A DNA stretch of 64,000 nt. Source: Rhodothermales bacterium (GTDB lineage Bacteria > Bacteroidota > Rhodothermia > Rhodothermales > VXPQ01). Each line of letters starts with the position of its first letter. Position 1 is the stretch's first letter. The stretch spans positions 148,004 through 212,003 of the forward strand of contig JAJDWX010000012.1 of NCBI GenBank assembly GCA_022825385.1, given 5' to 3'. Below, in pieces: positions 44,830 through 52,889 of the stretch. The notes beneath the pieces were generated by a model. It made no database searches, was not told the origin of the DNA, and saw only the letters and a list, made by a program, of their open reading frames with translations. The translations under genes and the position numbers were made by a program.

Positions 44830-46793
44830 CGGGATTGCAGCACGACGGTTTGTCCCGGAGGGCGTCCTGCTTCGGGATATTGGGCCGATACGACCCCTTT
44901 CCCCTCGATGCGGAGCGGGATATTCCGGCGCGACAGCCAGTGGGCCGCCTCGCGCATGGTCCATCCCCGAAAGTCGGGGAGGGTGTCGGCGGTTAGGGGC
45001 GCCGCTTCCGTTTCGCCCTGATTCCGAAGCGATACGGGACGCGCGACCCCGGACCCGTCCGGCGCAGCCTCGGGCGACCATTGCGCAGTCGAAAACGCCT
45101 GCCGGGACAGTTCGGGAAACGTAGCAAGCCAGCGGGCGGCGGCGCGCTGAAAAATCGGCGCGGCAACCTGCCCGCCATGCTGGAACGTTTGCGGCTCGTC
45201 CACGGCCACGACAAGCACGATCTGCGGATCGTCCGCAGGAAAAAATCCTGCAAACGAAGCCCGGTACGCATCCTCGCGATAGCCGCCGTCCTCCGCCTTG
45301 AGGGACGTGCCCGTTTTGCCCGCCACCTTCAGGCCCGCTATCTGCGCGCGGGTCGCCGTGCCCCGTTCCACCGCGCCCAGAAACGCGGGCAGAATGGTTT
45401 CCGCCGTGGAGGACCTGAACGCCTGTCGCACAGAATCCTGCGGGGCTTTCCATGTGGTTCGCCCGGTTACGTCTCGCCGCTCGGCAACCACATGCGGCGC
45501 TACGAGCCGCCCGCCGTTCGCAAGCGCGGCGTAGGCCACGGCCGTCTGCAAAAGCGTAACGTCCACCTCGTACCCGATGCCCATGGCCGTCAGCGTCGCG
45601 GCGCTCCACTCGTCGGGCGGCTTCAGCGATCCTTGCACCTCGCCCGGAAGATCGATCCCCGTGCGCTGTCCGAACCCGAAACGGCGGGCATGCGCGTAGA
45701 ACGCATCCCGATCTGCGCGGGAGATTACTTTCGCCGTGCCCACATTGCTCGAACGCGAAAGCACTTCCCGAAACGGGATGGCCCCGTGCGCGCGCGTGTC
45801 GGTGAACGTACGTCCATGCACCACGGCCCATCCGTCCCCGGTGTCGATCACCTCTTCCATCCGGACCAGACCCTGTTCGATGGCGGAGACGGCGGACACG
45901 AGCTTGAACGTGGAGCCCGGCTCCATCCGGTCCGTAATCACGCGGTTGCGTCGCCATGCCGCCGGATAAGCCCCCGCCCGGTTGGGATCGAACGCAGGCG
46001 CATTGGCCAGGGCGAGCACCGCGCCGGTGCGCGGATCCAGCGCCACCGCCGAGGCGGACAGCGCTTCCGTTTCCGCGACGCCCCGGGCCAGTTCTTCTTC
46101 CAGAATGGTCTGCCGCAGCAGGTCGATGGTCAGGACCAGGGACTCTCCATGCACCGGCTCGACCACTTTGCCGGAAACGAACGTCCTGATCCGGCCCAGC
46201 CGGTTGCGCTGCACGGGCCGCCGCCCGTCCACCCCCCGCAAATACTCGTCGTATTGCAGTTCCAGGCCGCTGAGCCCGATCCCGTCGGAATTCACGTAGC
46301 CCAGTACGTGCGAAGCGGTTTGTCCGTGATTGTACCGGCGGGCAAAGGCCGGATCAAGAATAACGCCGGGCGTCTCCCAGCGCAGCGCTTCCTCCTTCTG
46401 CTCCTCGGACAGGCCCCGGACCAGCGGCGCGTACTGCGGGCTGGCGCGTTCGCGCACGCGCTGTCGGTAGCGGGCCGCGGACGCGCCGGTCAGTTTTGAC
46501 AATCTTTCAAAGAACGCGTCTTGCTGCGCGTCGAAGCCGGAAACCGTCGGATCGATCGCCAGGTCGTAGCGCGCCGTATTCACCGCCAGCGTCCGGCCCG
46601 CCCGATCATAGATAGCGCCCCGCATCGCCGGGATGCCGACAAACGAATTGGTTTGCCGCTCCCCCTGATCCCGCAGATCGCCGCCCTCCGTAAGATGAAT
46701 GCGGACAACCTGCCCGATAACGAGCAGGGGCAGCAGGCTCAGCGCCGTCAGCGCCGCGTACATCCGGATCAGTATGGCGTCCTTTGCATCCAC
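44826..46793 (-). CDS. ftsI: Septal transpeptidase FtsI (PBP3-like) with PASTA domain
   Basis: A 655-residue class B penicillin-binding protein that crosslinks septal peptidoglycan. One N-terminal membrane helix (about residues 10-28), a pedestal domain with RGAIYDRAGRTLAVNT, then the transpeptidase: EPGSTFKLVSA (nucleophile about S294), SRSSN (about 348) and AGKTGTS (Lys about 493). The C-terminal 55 residues, LPDFRGWTMREAAHWLSRRN, form a single PASTA domain, as in many Bacteroidota and Gram-positive homologues (SpoVD/Pbp2x) but not E. coli FtsI. It may bind muropeptides or stabilise the enzyme. Confidence 0.95.
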   Translation of the reverse strand: MDAKDAILIRMYAALTALSLLPLLVIGQVVRIHLTEGGDLRDQGERQTNSFVGIPAMRGAIYDRAGRTLAVNTARYDLAIDPTVSGFDAQQDAFFERLSKLTGASAARYRQRVRERASPQYAPLVRGLSEEQKEEALRWETPGVILDPAFARRYNHGQTASHVLGYVNSDGIGLSGLELQYDEYLRGVDGRRPVQRNRLGRIRTFVSGKVVEPVHGESLVLTIDLLRQTILEEELARGVAETEALSASAVALDPRTGAVLALANAPAFDPNRAGAYPAAWRRNRVITDRMEPGSTFKLVSAVSAIEQGLVRMEEVIDTGDGWAVVHGRTFTDTRAHGAIPFREVLSRSSNVGTAKVISRADRDAFYAHARRFGFGQRTGIDLPGEVQGSLKPPDEWSAATLTAMGIGYEVDVTLLQTAVAYAALANGGRLVAPHVVAERRDVTGRTTWKAPQDSVRQAFRSSTAETILPAFLGAVERGTATRAQIAGLKVAGKTGTSLKAEDGGYREDAYRASFAGFFPADDPQIVLVVAVDEPQTFQHGGQVAAPIFQRAAARWLATFPELSRQAFSTAQWSPEAAPDGSGVARPVSLRNQGETEAAPLTADTLPDFRGWTMREAAHWLSRRNIPLRIEGKGVVSAQYPEAGRPPGQTVVLQSR

Positions 46794-46841
46794 GTGCGTG
46801 ATCTCTTGAAAACGTTTTGCGTCCTGTTCGCATGTTTCCTG

Positions 46842-47282
46842 TCATTCCTCTATCTCGACCGGAGGCCCGGGCGCGGGATCCGTAACGAGCCCCAACGCAT
46901 GGGCGCGTTCGTAGATAACGGAGGGGCCAACCATCTGATCGAAATCCCCTTTCAGGCGGTTGTATTGCAAGTGAAGCCGCAGATTTTCCTGACGCTCCCG
47001 TTCGAGCTCCGACAGAATGCGCCGGGTCGTATGAACGTGCCCCACATACAGCGTAAACAATATGCCGAACCCCACCACGAACAGGGCGAATCGCACCGTC
47101 GAAATGCGGCCCAGAAAAGCGGCTCCGCCCCGAAGCGGAGCTGATTTGCGCTGGTTCAGACCCTGGATATCCGACCAGCCGGGCAACGCATGCCCCTGGC
47201 GGGACGGTTCAAGGCGAACCGGCTCCGAAGCCGGATCGGCTTCTTCGAAACTGTTCAGGATATGTTTTTCGGGATTGTACAT
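46842..47282 (-). CDS. ftsL: FtsL-like division protein
   Basis: A 146-residue bitopic protein: N-terminal cytoplasmic part of about 60 residues, one membrane helix (VRFALFVVGFGILFTLYVGH) and a periplasmic coiled coil (TRRILSELERERQENLRLHL followed by QYNRLKGDF). This pattern and its position between rsmH and ftsI identify FtsL, which pairs with FtsB/FtsQ. Sequence conservation of FtsL is low, so position is the main evidence. The ATG at 47282 is chosen over an upstream GTG. Confidence 0.85.
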   Translation of the reverse strand: MYNPEKHILNSFEEADPASEPVRLEPSRQGHALPGWSDIQGLNQRKSAPLRGGAAFLGRISTVRFALFVVGFGILFTLYVGHVHTTRRILSELERERQENLRLHLQYNRLKGDFDQMVGPSVIYERAHALGLVTDPAPGPPVEIEE

Positions 47283-47297
47283 GACGCACACGTTCGT

Positions 47298-48287
47298 TCA
47301 TCGCCTGGTCGTCGTCTGCGCGCCCTCGTCCGGGGGCCACGCCCGTTCCGTGCGCTCCGCGATGCGGAGGCGCGCGCTGCGCGACCGCGGGTTGGCTTTC
47401 ACCTCCTCGGCGTCCGGTCGGATCGGCTTCCGCATGCGTTCCTTCCACGGGACCAGCGGATTGCCGTACGCGTCGCGCAGCGGCTCCCGCTCGAAATTCC
47501 CGTTTCTGAAAAACCGTTTGACCCTTCTGTCCTCAAGCGAGTGATAGCATATCACAGCCATCCGCCCTCCTGGCCGAACCACGCGGGCCGACGCTTCGAG
47601 CAATCCCTCCAGCGCCTCCAGTTCGCGATTCACCACGATCCGCAGCGCCTGAAATACGCGAGAGAGGGTCCGAATCGCCTCGCGCGACGGCGTTACGCCG
47701 CGAACCGCGTCGGCCAGCTCCGTTGTGCTCTCGAGCGGCCGGGCCTCTACGATCGCGCGCGCGATCCGGCCCGACCGAGGCTCTTCGCCATACTTCGAGA
47801 ACGCCTCTTTCAGCATCTCCCGATCCCACGAATTTACTATTTCGCGGGCGGTGCGCCCCCCGCGCATATCCATGCGCATGTCGAGCGCGCCTTCGGCGAG
47901 ATAACTGAATCCGCGCGAGGCGGCGTCGATCTGGCGGGACGAGACCCCAAGGTCCGCCACCAGACCGTCCACCTGCGCCTCTCCGGCTTCGTCGAGCAAT
48001 TGTTCGATATGTTCGAAATTGCCCCGAAGAGGCGTAAACCGCCCGCGCTCCAAGTCGGCGACGAGTCTGCTGCAAGATGCATCGAGCGCCTCGACGTCGC
48101 GATCGACGCCGAACACCCTGCCTCTCGGTGATAACAACTCGAGCAACGCAGCACTGTGTCCACCCCCACCCAAGGTAGTATCCACGTACACGCCGCCGGT
48201 TTTCGTAATCAGTCCTTCTGTTACAGCCTTGCAAAGAACAGGAATGTGGAACGAGGTCGCGAAATCGCATCCCCCGCTATTCCCCAT
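47298..48287 (-). CDS. rsmH: 16S rRNA m4C1402 methyltransferase RsmH (MraW)
   Basis: About 329 residues, an AdoMet enzyme methylating N4 of C1402 in 16S rRNA. Marks: HIPVLCKAVTEGL near the start, YVDTTLGGGGHSAALLELLS (AdoMet loop), LVADLGVSSRQIDAASRGFS, GALDMRMDMRGGRTA, and VICYHSLEDRRVKRFFR near the end. Starts at 48287 (MGNSGG) and 48314 are both possible; a strong AGGAGG lies between them. Placed between mraZ and ftsL as usual. Confidence 0.96.
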   Translation of the reverse strand: MGNSGGCDFATSFHIPVLCKAVTEGLITKTGGVYVDTTLGGGGHSAALLELLSPRGRVFGVDRDVEALDASCSRLVADLERGRFTPLRGNFEHIEQLLDEAGEAQVDGLVADLGVSSRQIDAASRGFSYLAEGALDMRMDMRGGRTAREIVNSWDREMLKEAFSKYGEEPRSGRIARAIVEARPLESTTELADAVRGVTPSREAIRTLSRVFQALRIVVNRELEALEGLLEASARVVRPGGRMAVICYHSLEDRRVKRFFRNGNFEREPLRDAYGNPLVPWKERMRKPIRPDAEEVKANPRSRSARLRIAERTERAWPPDEGAQTTTRR

Positions 48288-48349
48288 TCGTTTATGTCCA
48301 TCTCCTCCTGTCATCCTCTGTGACGGAAAAATTTCCGCCGTTTATGGCG

Positions 48350-48802
48350 CTACAGATCCCTGCCCATCTCGAAAATCCGCTCCGCCACCGCCGGGTAGTC
48401 CGCTTCCTGTTCGGCCTGGGCGGCGAACGTCTTCGGATTCCAGATTTCGATACGATCCAGTACGCCAATGATTAGCACGGCGCTGTCGAGGCCGGCAAAT
48501 TCGATCAGGTTCTTCGGAACCACGATCCGCCCTTGCCCATCCATCTTCGTCTCGTCCGCCCAGCGCATGATCGTCCGCACGAAACTGCGCGCTTCGGATC
48601 GATACGTGTTCAGCCGGGCGATTTCCGCTTCGCGTCTTTCCCACTCGTCCATCGGAAACAAGAGGATGCATTGCTCGAAGCCGCGCGTAATCGTAAAGCT
48701 GTTGTTCGCTTCCGGGCGCAGGGCATTCCGCATCCTGGCCGGGATCGCTATGCGACCCTTGCTGTCTACGGAGTATTCTGCCTGTCCCTTGAAGCTTGCC
48801 AT
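48350..48802 (-). CDS. mraZ: Transcriptional regulator MraZ
   Basis: A 150-residue SpoVT-AbrB-type DNA-binding protein made of two similar halves: AEYSVDSKGRIAIPARMRNA in the first and TKMDGQGRIVVPKNLIEFAG in the second, each with the conserved DxxGR motif. MraZ forms rings and binds repeats upstream of the dcw cluster to control it. The ATG at 48802 (MASFKG) gives the usual family length; the open frame continues upstream but over the promoter and box. Confidence 0.96.
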   Translation of the reverse strand: MASFKGQAEYSVDSKGRIAIPARMRNALRPEANNSFTITRGFEQCILLFPMDEWERREAEIARLNTYRSEARSFVRTIMRWADETKMDGQGRIVVPKNLIEFAGLDSAVLIIGVLDRIEIWNPKTFAAQAEQEADYPAVAERIFEMGRDL

Positions 48803-48870
48803 AATGCCAAAGAAGCAGCGGATGGAATCGCGAACCGGATAACGCATCCGGCGCGTTAGGGGGTTCATCG

Positions 48871-48905
48871 CCCAAAGCATGGGAATGTTCCCCACTTTTC
48901 CCCAC
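48871..48905 (-). promoter_or_regulatory. MraZ-box-like repeats
   Basis: On the minus strand GTGGG recurs with a 10-base period (start positions 48905 and 48895), then a degenerate unit, then TTGGG at 48875. MraZ is known to bind TGGG-type repeats separated by 5 bases in front of its own gene. The site lies between the promoter and the mraZ start, so binding would block transcription. Confidence 0.65.
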
Positions 48906-48914
48906 TCGCTTGGC

Positions 48915-48943
48915 CAAATTACGGCGGAAATTTGTAATGTCAA
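48915..48943 (-). promoter_or_regulatory. Candidate promoter of the dcw cluster
   Basis: On the minus strand TTGACA (48943-48938), 16-base spacer, TAATTTG (48921-48915). Same form as the rho promoter. It would drive mraZ and the whole chain down to ftsZ. The remaining bases to 49191 hold a GGGGCG/CGCCCC hairpin at 49101-49117 followed by a TA run, and no gene. Confidence 0.6.
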
Positions 48944-49191
48944 GGGTTTTATGGGAAAAAAATCGCTGTGGAGCCGGTATTTTTATACATTAATATACTC
49001 AATATATGTACAATGCGGGCATGTATTGCCCTCGGGGCGCGGCAAAGGGAGAATTCGGACGCGGAGCGACGCCCGGCGGCGGAAAATCTGACCCCGGGTC
49101 GGGGCGGATTGCGCCCCTATATATATATGGCGGGGTGTGCGGCGGGCGGGGAACCTGTAGCGGCGGTCGGACGGATTTCAGGCTGCGCCGA

Positions 49192-49575
49192 TTACGACGA
49201 TACGAAATGCAACGCGAAGAACAAGAGTGCAATGGTGGTTAAAGTCGTTCCGACTATCCAGTGCACAAGGCGAATTTCCATGGCGCGCATTTCTGCCCGC
49301 AATAACCTCATTCCTTCTATCGGACAGCCCGTTTTTCCCGGTACTACTGGCCGCAGGTTGCGCGTGTCTCCGCTCGTACCTGTCCGCAGAGCGCCTATTT
49401 CTCGGGTCATGTCCGCCCGCAGGGAGCCTATCTCGCTGCGCACGAAGTCTTTCGTGGCGAGGTCCCCGTACTGCTGCCCGACGGCGCTCGCAATGGCCCT
49501 GGCGTGGGCTTCCGCCTGGGGCTTTGCGACGCCCGCCGCGACGAGATCGCTGGCGATGGAAAGCGTGTCAATCAT
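49192..49575 (-). CDS. Small coiled-coil membrane protein, paralogue A
   Basis: A 127-residue protein. Its first 52 residues (MIDTLSIASDLVAAGVAKPQ through TKDFVRSEIGSLR) are identical to paralogue B at 49623-50042. A coiled coil then leads to one membrane helix at the end (WIVGTTLTTIALLFFALHFV). The arrangement resembles the CCDC90/DUF1640-like family: a coiled coil on a C-terminal anchor. The middle has lost the regular repeat (RTGTSGDTRNLRPVV). Function unknown. Confidence 0.75.
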   Translation of the reverse strand: MIDTLSIASDLVAAGVAKPQAEAHARAIASAVGQQYGDLATKDFVRSEIGSLRADMTREIGALRTGTSGDTRNLRPVVPGKTGCPIEGMRLLRAEMRAMEIRLVHWIVGTTLTTIALLFFALHFVSS

Positions 49576-49622
49576 GGCTTGCGGAGGGTTAACAGTGCAG
49601 GGTATACGTTCTCGGCGCGGGT

Positions 49623-50042
49623 TTATGGCAAGAACGCGAAGCGAATGATGGCAAGCAAGAGACCCGTATAAACGAAGCCCGCCCCGACTATCCAGCGCAC
49701 AAGGCGGACCTCCATGGTACTCATGTCTGCCCTGATGGAGCTTGTCTCTGCGTTCATTTCCGCCCGCAGGGAACCTATTTTTCCGTTCATGTCCGACCGC
49801 AGGGAGCCTATTTCTCCCCGCAGAGAGCCTATTTCTCCGTTCATGTCCGACCGAAGGGAGCCTATTTCTCCGATCATTTCCGACCGCAGGGAGCCTATCT
49901 CGCTGCGCACGAAGTCTTTCGTGGCGAGGTCCCCGTACTGCTGCCCGACGGCGCTCGCAATGGCCCTGGCATGGGCTTCGGCCTGAGGCTTTGCGACGCC
50001 CGCCGCGACGAGATCGCTGGCGATGGAAAGCGTGTCAATCAT
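49623..50042 (-). CDS. Small coiled-coil membrane protein, paralogue B
   Basis: A 139-residue protein with the same N-terminal 52 residues as paralogue A, then 11-residue repeats of the type RSDMNGEIGSL (about five units, one shortened to seven residues), and a C-terminal helix (WIVGAGFVYTGLLLAIIRFA). Hendecad repeats favour a right-handed coiled coil. ATG at 50042 matches paralogue A; an upstream in-frame start adds 18 unlike residues. The gap to paralogue A is 47 bases, consistent with tandem duplication. Confidence 0.75.
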   Translation of the reverse strand: MIDTLSIASDLVAAGVAKPQAEAHARAIASAVGQQYGDLATKDFVRSEIGSLRSEMIGEIGSLRSDMNGEIGSLRGEIGSLRSDMNGKIGSLRAEMNAETSSIRADMSTMEVRLVRWIVGAGFVYTGLLLAIIRFAFLP

Positions 50043-50350
50043 GGCTTGCGGAGGGTTGGTACGGTTTGATATACCGTTTCCAGCGTTCTGTTTCATTGCT
50101 CATGAAATCATTCATGGTTCGTAGCGTCAAGCGATGGTTCTTTCGGGGGCTTTCCCTGGCGGGACGCTTACAAGTTAAACTATTTAGGCGGCAAAAGTCA
50201 AGGGTTAAATAATTAAAGTTTGCCTGTCCGCCCGGCAGGAAATTTGCCCTTTTCCCAGAGGGAATGCAGGGTACGCACGATGCTCCGGCGGTCGGATAGG
50301 GACGGGGAGCCGGGCATGTCTTGGGCTCTGAGGCGACCCCTCCGGCCCTG
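50043..50350. other. Non-coding stretch between paralogue B and the RNA terminator
   Basis: It must hold the promoter for the two coiled-coil genes. A small inverted repeat (ACGGT-ATACCGT) lies near 50060-50077. I see nothing else. Confidence 0.35.
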
Positions 50351-50389
50351 AAAAGAAAACGCCCCCTCGGACCATGCCGAGAGGGCGTT
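50351..50389 (-). terminator. Rho-independent terminator (minus strand)
   Basis: A 13-bp stem (50358-50370 with 50377-50389, one mismatch) and a 6-base loop; on the minus strand it is followed by TTTTCTTTT. No protein gene ends here on the minus strand, which points to a non-coding transcript from upstream. Confidence 0.8.
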
Positions 50390-50570
50390 GCCATGCAGAC
50401 GGCGCGGTTAACGGCAAACTGCAATGAAGCGCAGCGGGGGCGCCGCAAAGCACCGCGCCTGTTCCGATCCTGCAAGTAACCGTGGAGAGACACCCCCTGA
50501 ACTTTGCGGCGCCCGAAAGCGCCGGCTATTGACATCCCTGCGTAACCATTTCCGGGCAAGCCGGGACCGT
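50351..50570 (-). ncRNA. Candidate structured small RNA, about 220 nt
   Basis: On the minus strand a TATCTTG (50583-50577) could set a start near 50570, and the transcript would end at the terminator at 50351-50389. Inside is a perfect 13-bp inverted repeat (50438-50450 and 50502-50514) closing a 51-base loop. A second hairpin next to it (GGCGC-TTTCGG-GCGCC on the minus strand) shares bases with the long stem, so the two are mutually exclusive. No protein frame is convincing. I could not match it to 6S RNA, SRP RNA, tmRNA, RNase P or a riboswitch by eye. Confidence 0.45.
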
Positions 50571-50618
50571 GCCAATCAAGATACGGCGCAGTGGCAAAAA
50601 GAAAAATGCGCCCCCGGC

Positions 50619-50647
50619 TTGACATTAATTCCAAATTTCGTATCATG
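50619..50647 (+). promoter_or_regulatory. Candidate plus-strand promoter
   Basis: TTGACA (50619-50624), 16-base spacer, TATCATG (50641-50647). It would start transcription near 50655 toward the lipoprotein-like frame and the heptad-repeat gene. It has the same layout as the rho and mraZ promoters. Confidence 0.55.
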
Positions 50648-50789
50648 ATGGTCACACCATCGGTTTTCAGTAAACATTCCATTCGGTACGGACCATGACA
50701 GCCTCCTCCCCCGACAATCGGCCTATCATGCCGGAGGCGCTTGGGCGTACCTGTAACTCGTTGGGGCACAACGAGGAGCCCCCCCCCCT

Positions 50790-51326
50790 CGACTTTGTCC
50801 TGATCGTTGGGTTCAAGGCGTAGCGGCAATTCTGTCGCTGACGCTTGCGGGGTGTGTCAAAGGTAACACGGCGAATCGTGCGGTTTGCGGATGTCGTCGT
50901 TTGGGTTTTTTCTTCGCCGCAGTGCAAAGCTTGGTACGCGGTGTTTCTTGGCAATGCCGAATCCTTTTCTTTGCGTCGGCCCTGACGCTGGCGGCCTGCG
51001 GCCCTACGGAAACAGAGAAACAAGCAGCGGCTTTGGCGGAAGCAAAGGGGGCACATAATTGGGCGGAGGTTCATGTGCCGACGGCAGCGTGGGACTATGC
51101 GCTGGGAACGTGGGAAGCAGGGGAGCCGGCCAAAACCCGAAAGGCTATGAATCCTACAGCGGCAAGCGTTCGCTTTATGCACAATGGAAGAGAACGATCC
51201 GTCGTTAACCTTTCCGTTGCAGGCACTAGGTGGGGTAAAACGGAAGGTGCATTGATTGCGACCTTGCGGCGCTCTTCCAGATACCAAACGGGGGAAATCC
51301 TAATCCTTAACGTAAAATGGAAATAA
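50790..51326 (+). pseudogene. Degraded exported/lipoprotein-like frame
   Basis: This frame contains two signal-like stretches: AAILSLTLAGCVKG (about 50829) and RILFFASALTLAACGPTE (about 50960), the second nearly the same as the signal regions of the heptad-repeat proteins at 51329 and 62372. It has no ATG in frame: the ATG just before the second stretch is out of frame by loss of bases. A 10-C tract at 50779-50788 lies at the upstream edge, and a short ATG frame (50695-50823) runs across it in another frame. The frame then reads EAKGAHNWAEVH with Trp/Ala-rich parts. I think it is a decayed relative; a TTG start at 50901 or slippage at the C tract are alternatives. Confidence 0.45.
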
Positions 51327-51328
51327 CC

Positions 51329-52837
51329 ATGAAAACCCGAATTTTGTTGTTTGCGGCGGCCTTGACGCTGGCGGTGTTACCTGCCCAATCACAAACGCTA
51401 CTTCAGGAAAAGGTGGCGAAAGCGTTTGAATCTACGGCGGATGTGATGGATGCTATGTTTAACCTAGTTGGGCATGATGCCGAAACCCGTATGATGATTG
51501 GGTTATATCGGCATCAGGCTTCAATGGCACGTGAGGATGCTGATTTTGCACGTGAAGAGGGTTTGAAAGGGCGAAATCAATTGGGAAATGATATGGCGGA
51601 ATTGGCATCGGTTTTTGGGCTTCTTGCATTGCAAGGGCCACAGTTCGAAGCGCAGGTTAAAGCCACATTAACTGATTTGGACAATGTGACGGCTTTGTGG
51701 GACCAGGTTGAACAAGAATACAATTGGAAAGAAATAAAACCAGATGGGAATGTACTTCAAGAATATGTGGCGACGGACCAAGCGACGAGGGAAAAAAATA
51801 TTTTGCAGGCATTCGAAATGACTGCACGGGCGTGGGATGCGTTGGCTAATGTGTTGGATGCGCGGGCGGATTGGAATTCGCGAGGATCTTTGATCCCGGG
51901 AATGCGTGAGCAGGTTGCCTCTACGCGCCGGCAGGCTGCAAGGTGGCGGAAGCGGGCCGCGGATTTGCGGGACCAGACTTCATCTTTATGGAGAGAAGCA
52001 CGGGGGAAGGTTTCGGTTTCGCTGGCACGGGGCGAGGCGGAGGATGCGCGCGAGAAGGCTGATGAGATGCGGGAGAGGGCACAGCAGGTGCGGAGAGATG
52101 CATGGGAAGTGAATGCGGAGGCAAGGGAAGTGGAAGCGCAGACAGCGGATGCGGCAGCGGATGCGTACGAAGCGGCGGCGGGAGCGTGGAATACAGTTGC
52201 GCATTCGGAGGCGGCGGTGGAGGTGCAGGGAGTTTCAGGGTTGATGTCGGCGGCATGGGAGGCGATGGCGAATGTTCGCGAAGCAGAAGCAGCGGCGTGG
52301 GAAGCGGAGGCTACGGCGGAGGAGGCTACAGCGGCGGCGTGGGAAGCGGCGGCGGAGATACAGGCGAAGGTGTGGGAGATATCGGAGGGAGAAGCGGCGG
52401 CCAAGGCATGGGAAGCGGAGACCAAGTACCGGACGCAAGCTTCGCAGGCGCGGCAGTACGTTTCGGAGTACAGAGAGGATGCTTCGGAGTACAGAGAGTA
52501 CGCTTCTCGGAAGGATGCTTTGAATAACTTGGAGAACGCTTCGCAGGCGCGGCAGTACGCCTCGCAGCAACGGGAAAACGCTGTAGCGGTGCGAGAGAAC
52601 GCTTCCCTGGCACGGAAGCGAGCTACGCAGTACCGGGAGAACGCTTCGTGGGCGCGGGAAAATTATTCTGATTCACAGGAGAACATTTCGGCGGCGGCGG
52701 CTGTGGCAGCAGATGCGTGGGAAGCGGCGGCGGAGGCGCAGGAAGCAACGGCGGAGACGTGGGAAACGAATATGACTGTACGCAACGTATCTGCAAAGAC
52801 TTGGGAAGCGGTAGCGCGGGAAACGGAAAATCCGTAA
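51329..52837 (+). CDS. Secreted Ala-rich heptad-repeat protein 1
   Basis: A 502-residue protein with signal peptide MKTRILLFAAALTLAVLPAQ cut before SQT. Residues about 25-175 are ordinary helical sequence. From about 180 to the end it is almost pure helix built from two repeat kinds: Trp/Ala/Glu blocks such as AWEAAAEAQEATAETWE, and seven-residue units of the type ASQARQY, ASEYREY, ASWAREN in the last third. The composition (Ala, Glu, Arg, Trp, no Cys) suggests a long coiled-coil rod outside the inner membrane. A paralogue lies at 62372-63757. I do not recognise the family. Its GC-rich repeats give open frames in all registers, which are artefacts. Confidence 0.8.
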   Translation: MKTRILLFAAALTLAVLPAQSQTLLQEKVAKAFESTADVMDAMFNLVGHDAETRMMIGLYRHQASMAREDADFAREEGLKGRNQLGNDMAELASVFGLLALQGPQFEAQVKATLTDLDNVTALWDQVEQEYNWKEIKPDGNVLQEYVATDQATREKNILQAFEMTARAWDALANVLDARADWNSRGSLIPGMREQVASTRRQAARWRKRAADLRDQTSSLWREARGKVSVSLARGEAEDAREKADEMRERAQQVRRDAWEVNAEAREVEAQTADAAADAYEAAAGAWNTVAHSEAAVEVQGVSGLMSAAWEAMANVREAEAAAWEAEATAEEATAAAWEAAAEIQAKVWEISEGEAAAKAWEAETKYRTQASQARQYVSEYREDASEYREYASRKDALNNLENASQARQYASQQRENAVAVRENASLARKRATQYRENASWARENYSDSQENISAAAAVAADAWEAAAEAQEATAETWETNMTVRNVSAKTWEAVARETENP

Positions 52838-52889
52838 CGTGTTTTTGTATGACACCTCACCAACCCACCACAAAAACAAGGAAAACACC

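Noticed and set aside
48968..49648. Plus-strand open frames antisense to the coiled-coil paralogue
   Set aside because: They mirror the repeat-rich minus-strand genes and the non-coding mraZ upstream region.
50695..50823. 42-codon open frame beginning MTASSPDNRPIMPEALG and crossing the 10-C tract
   Set aside because: Too short, no recognisable feature; mentioned only because slippage in the C tract could join it to the next frame.
51906..52613. Many overlapping frames within the heptad-repeat gene, rich in Gly, Ser or Pro
   Set aside because: A 21-bp repeat period keeps all frames open; only the frame with the signal peptide and heptads is sensible.
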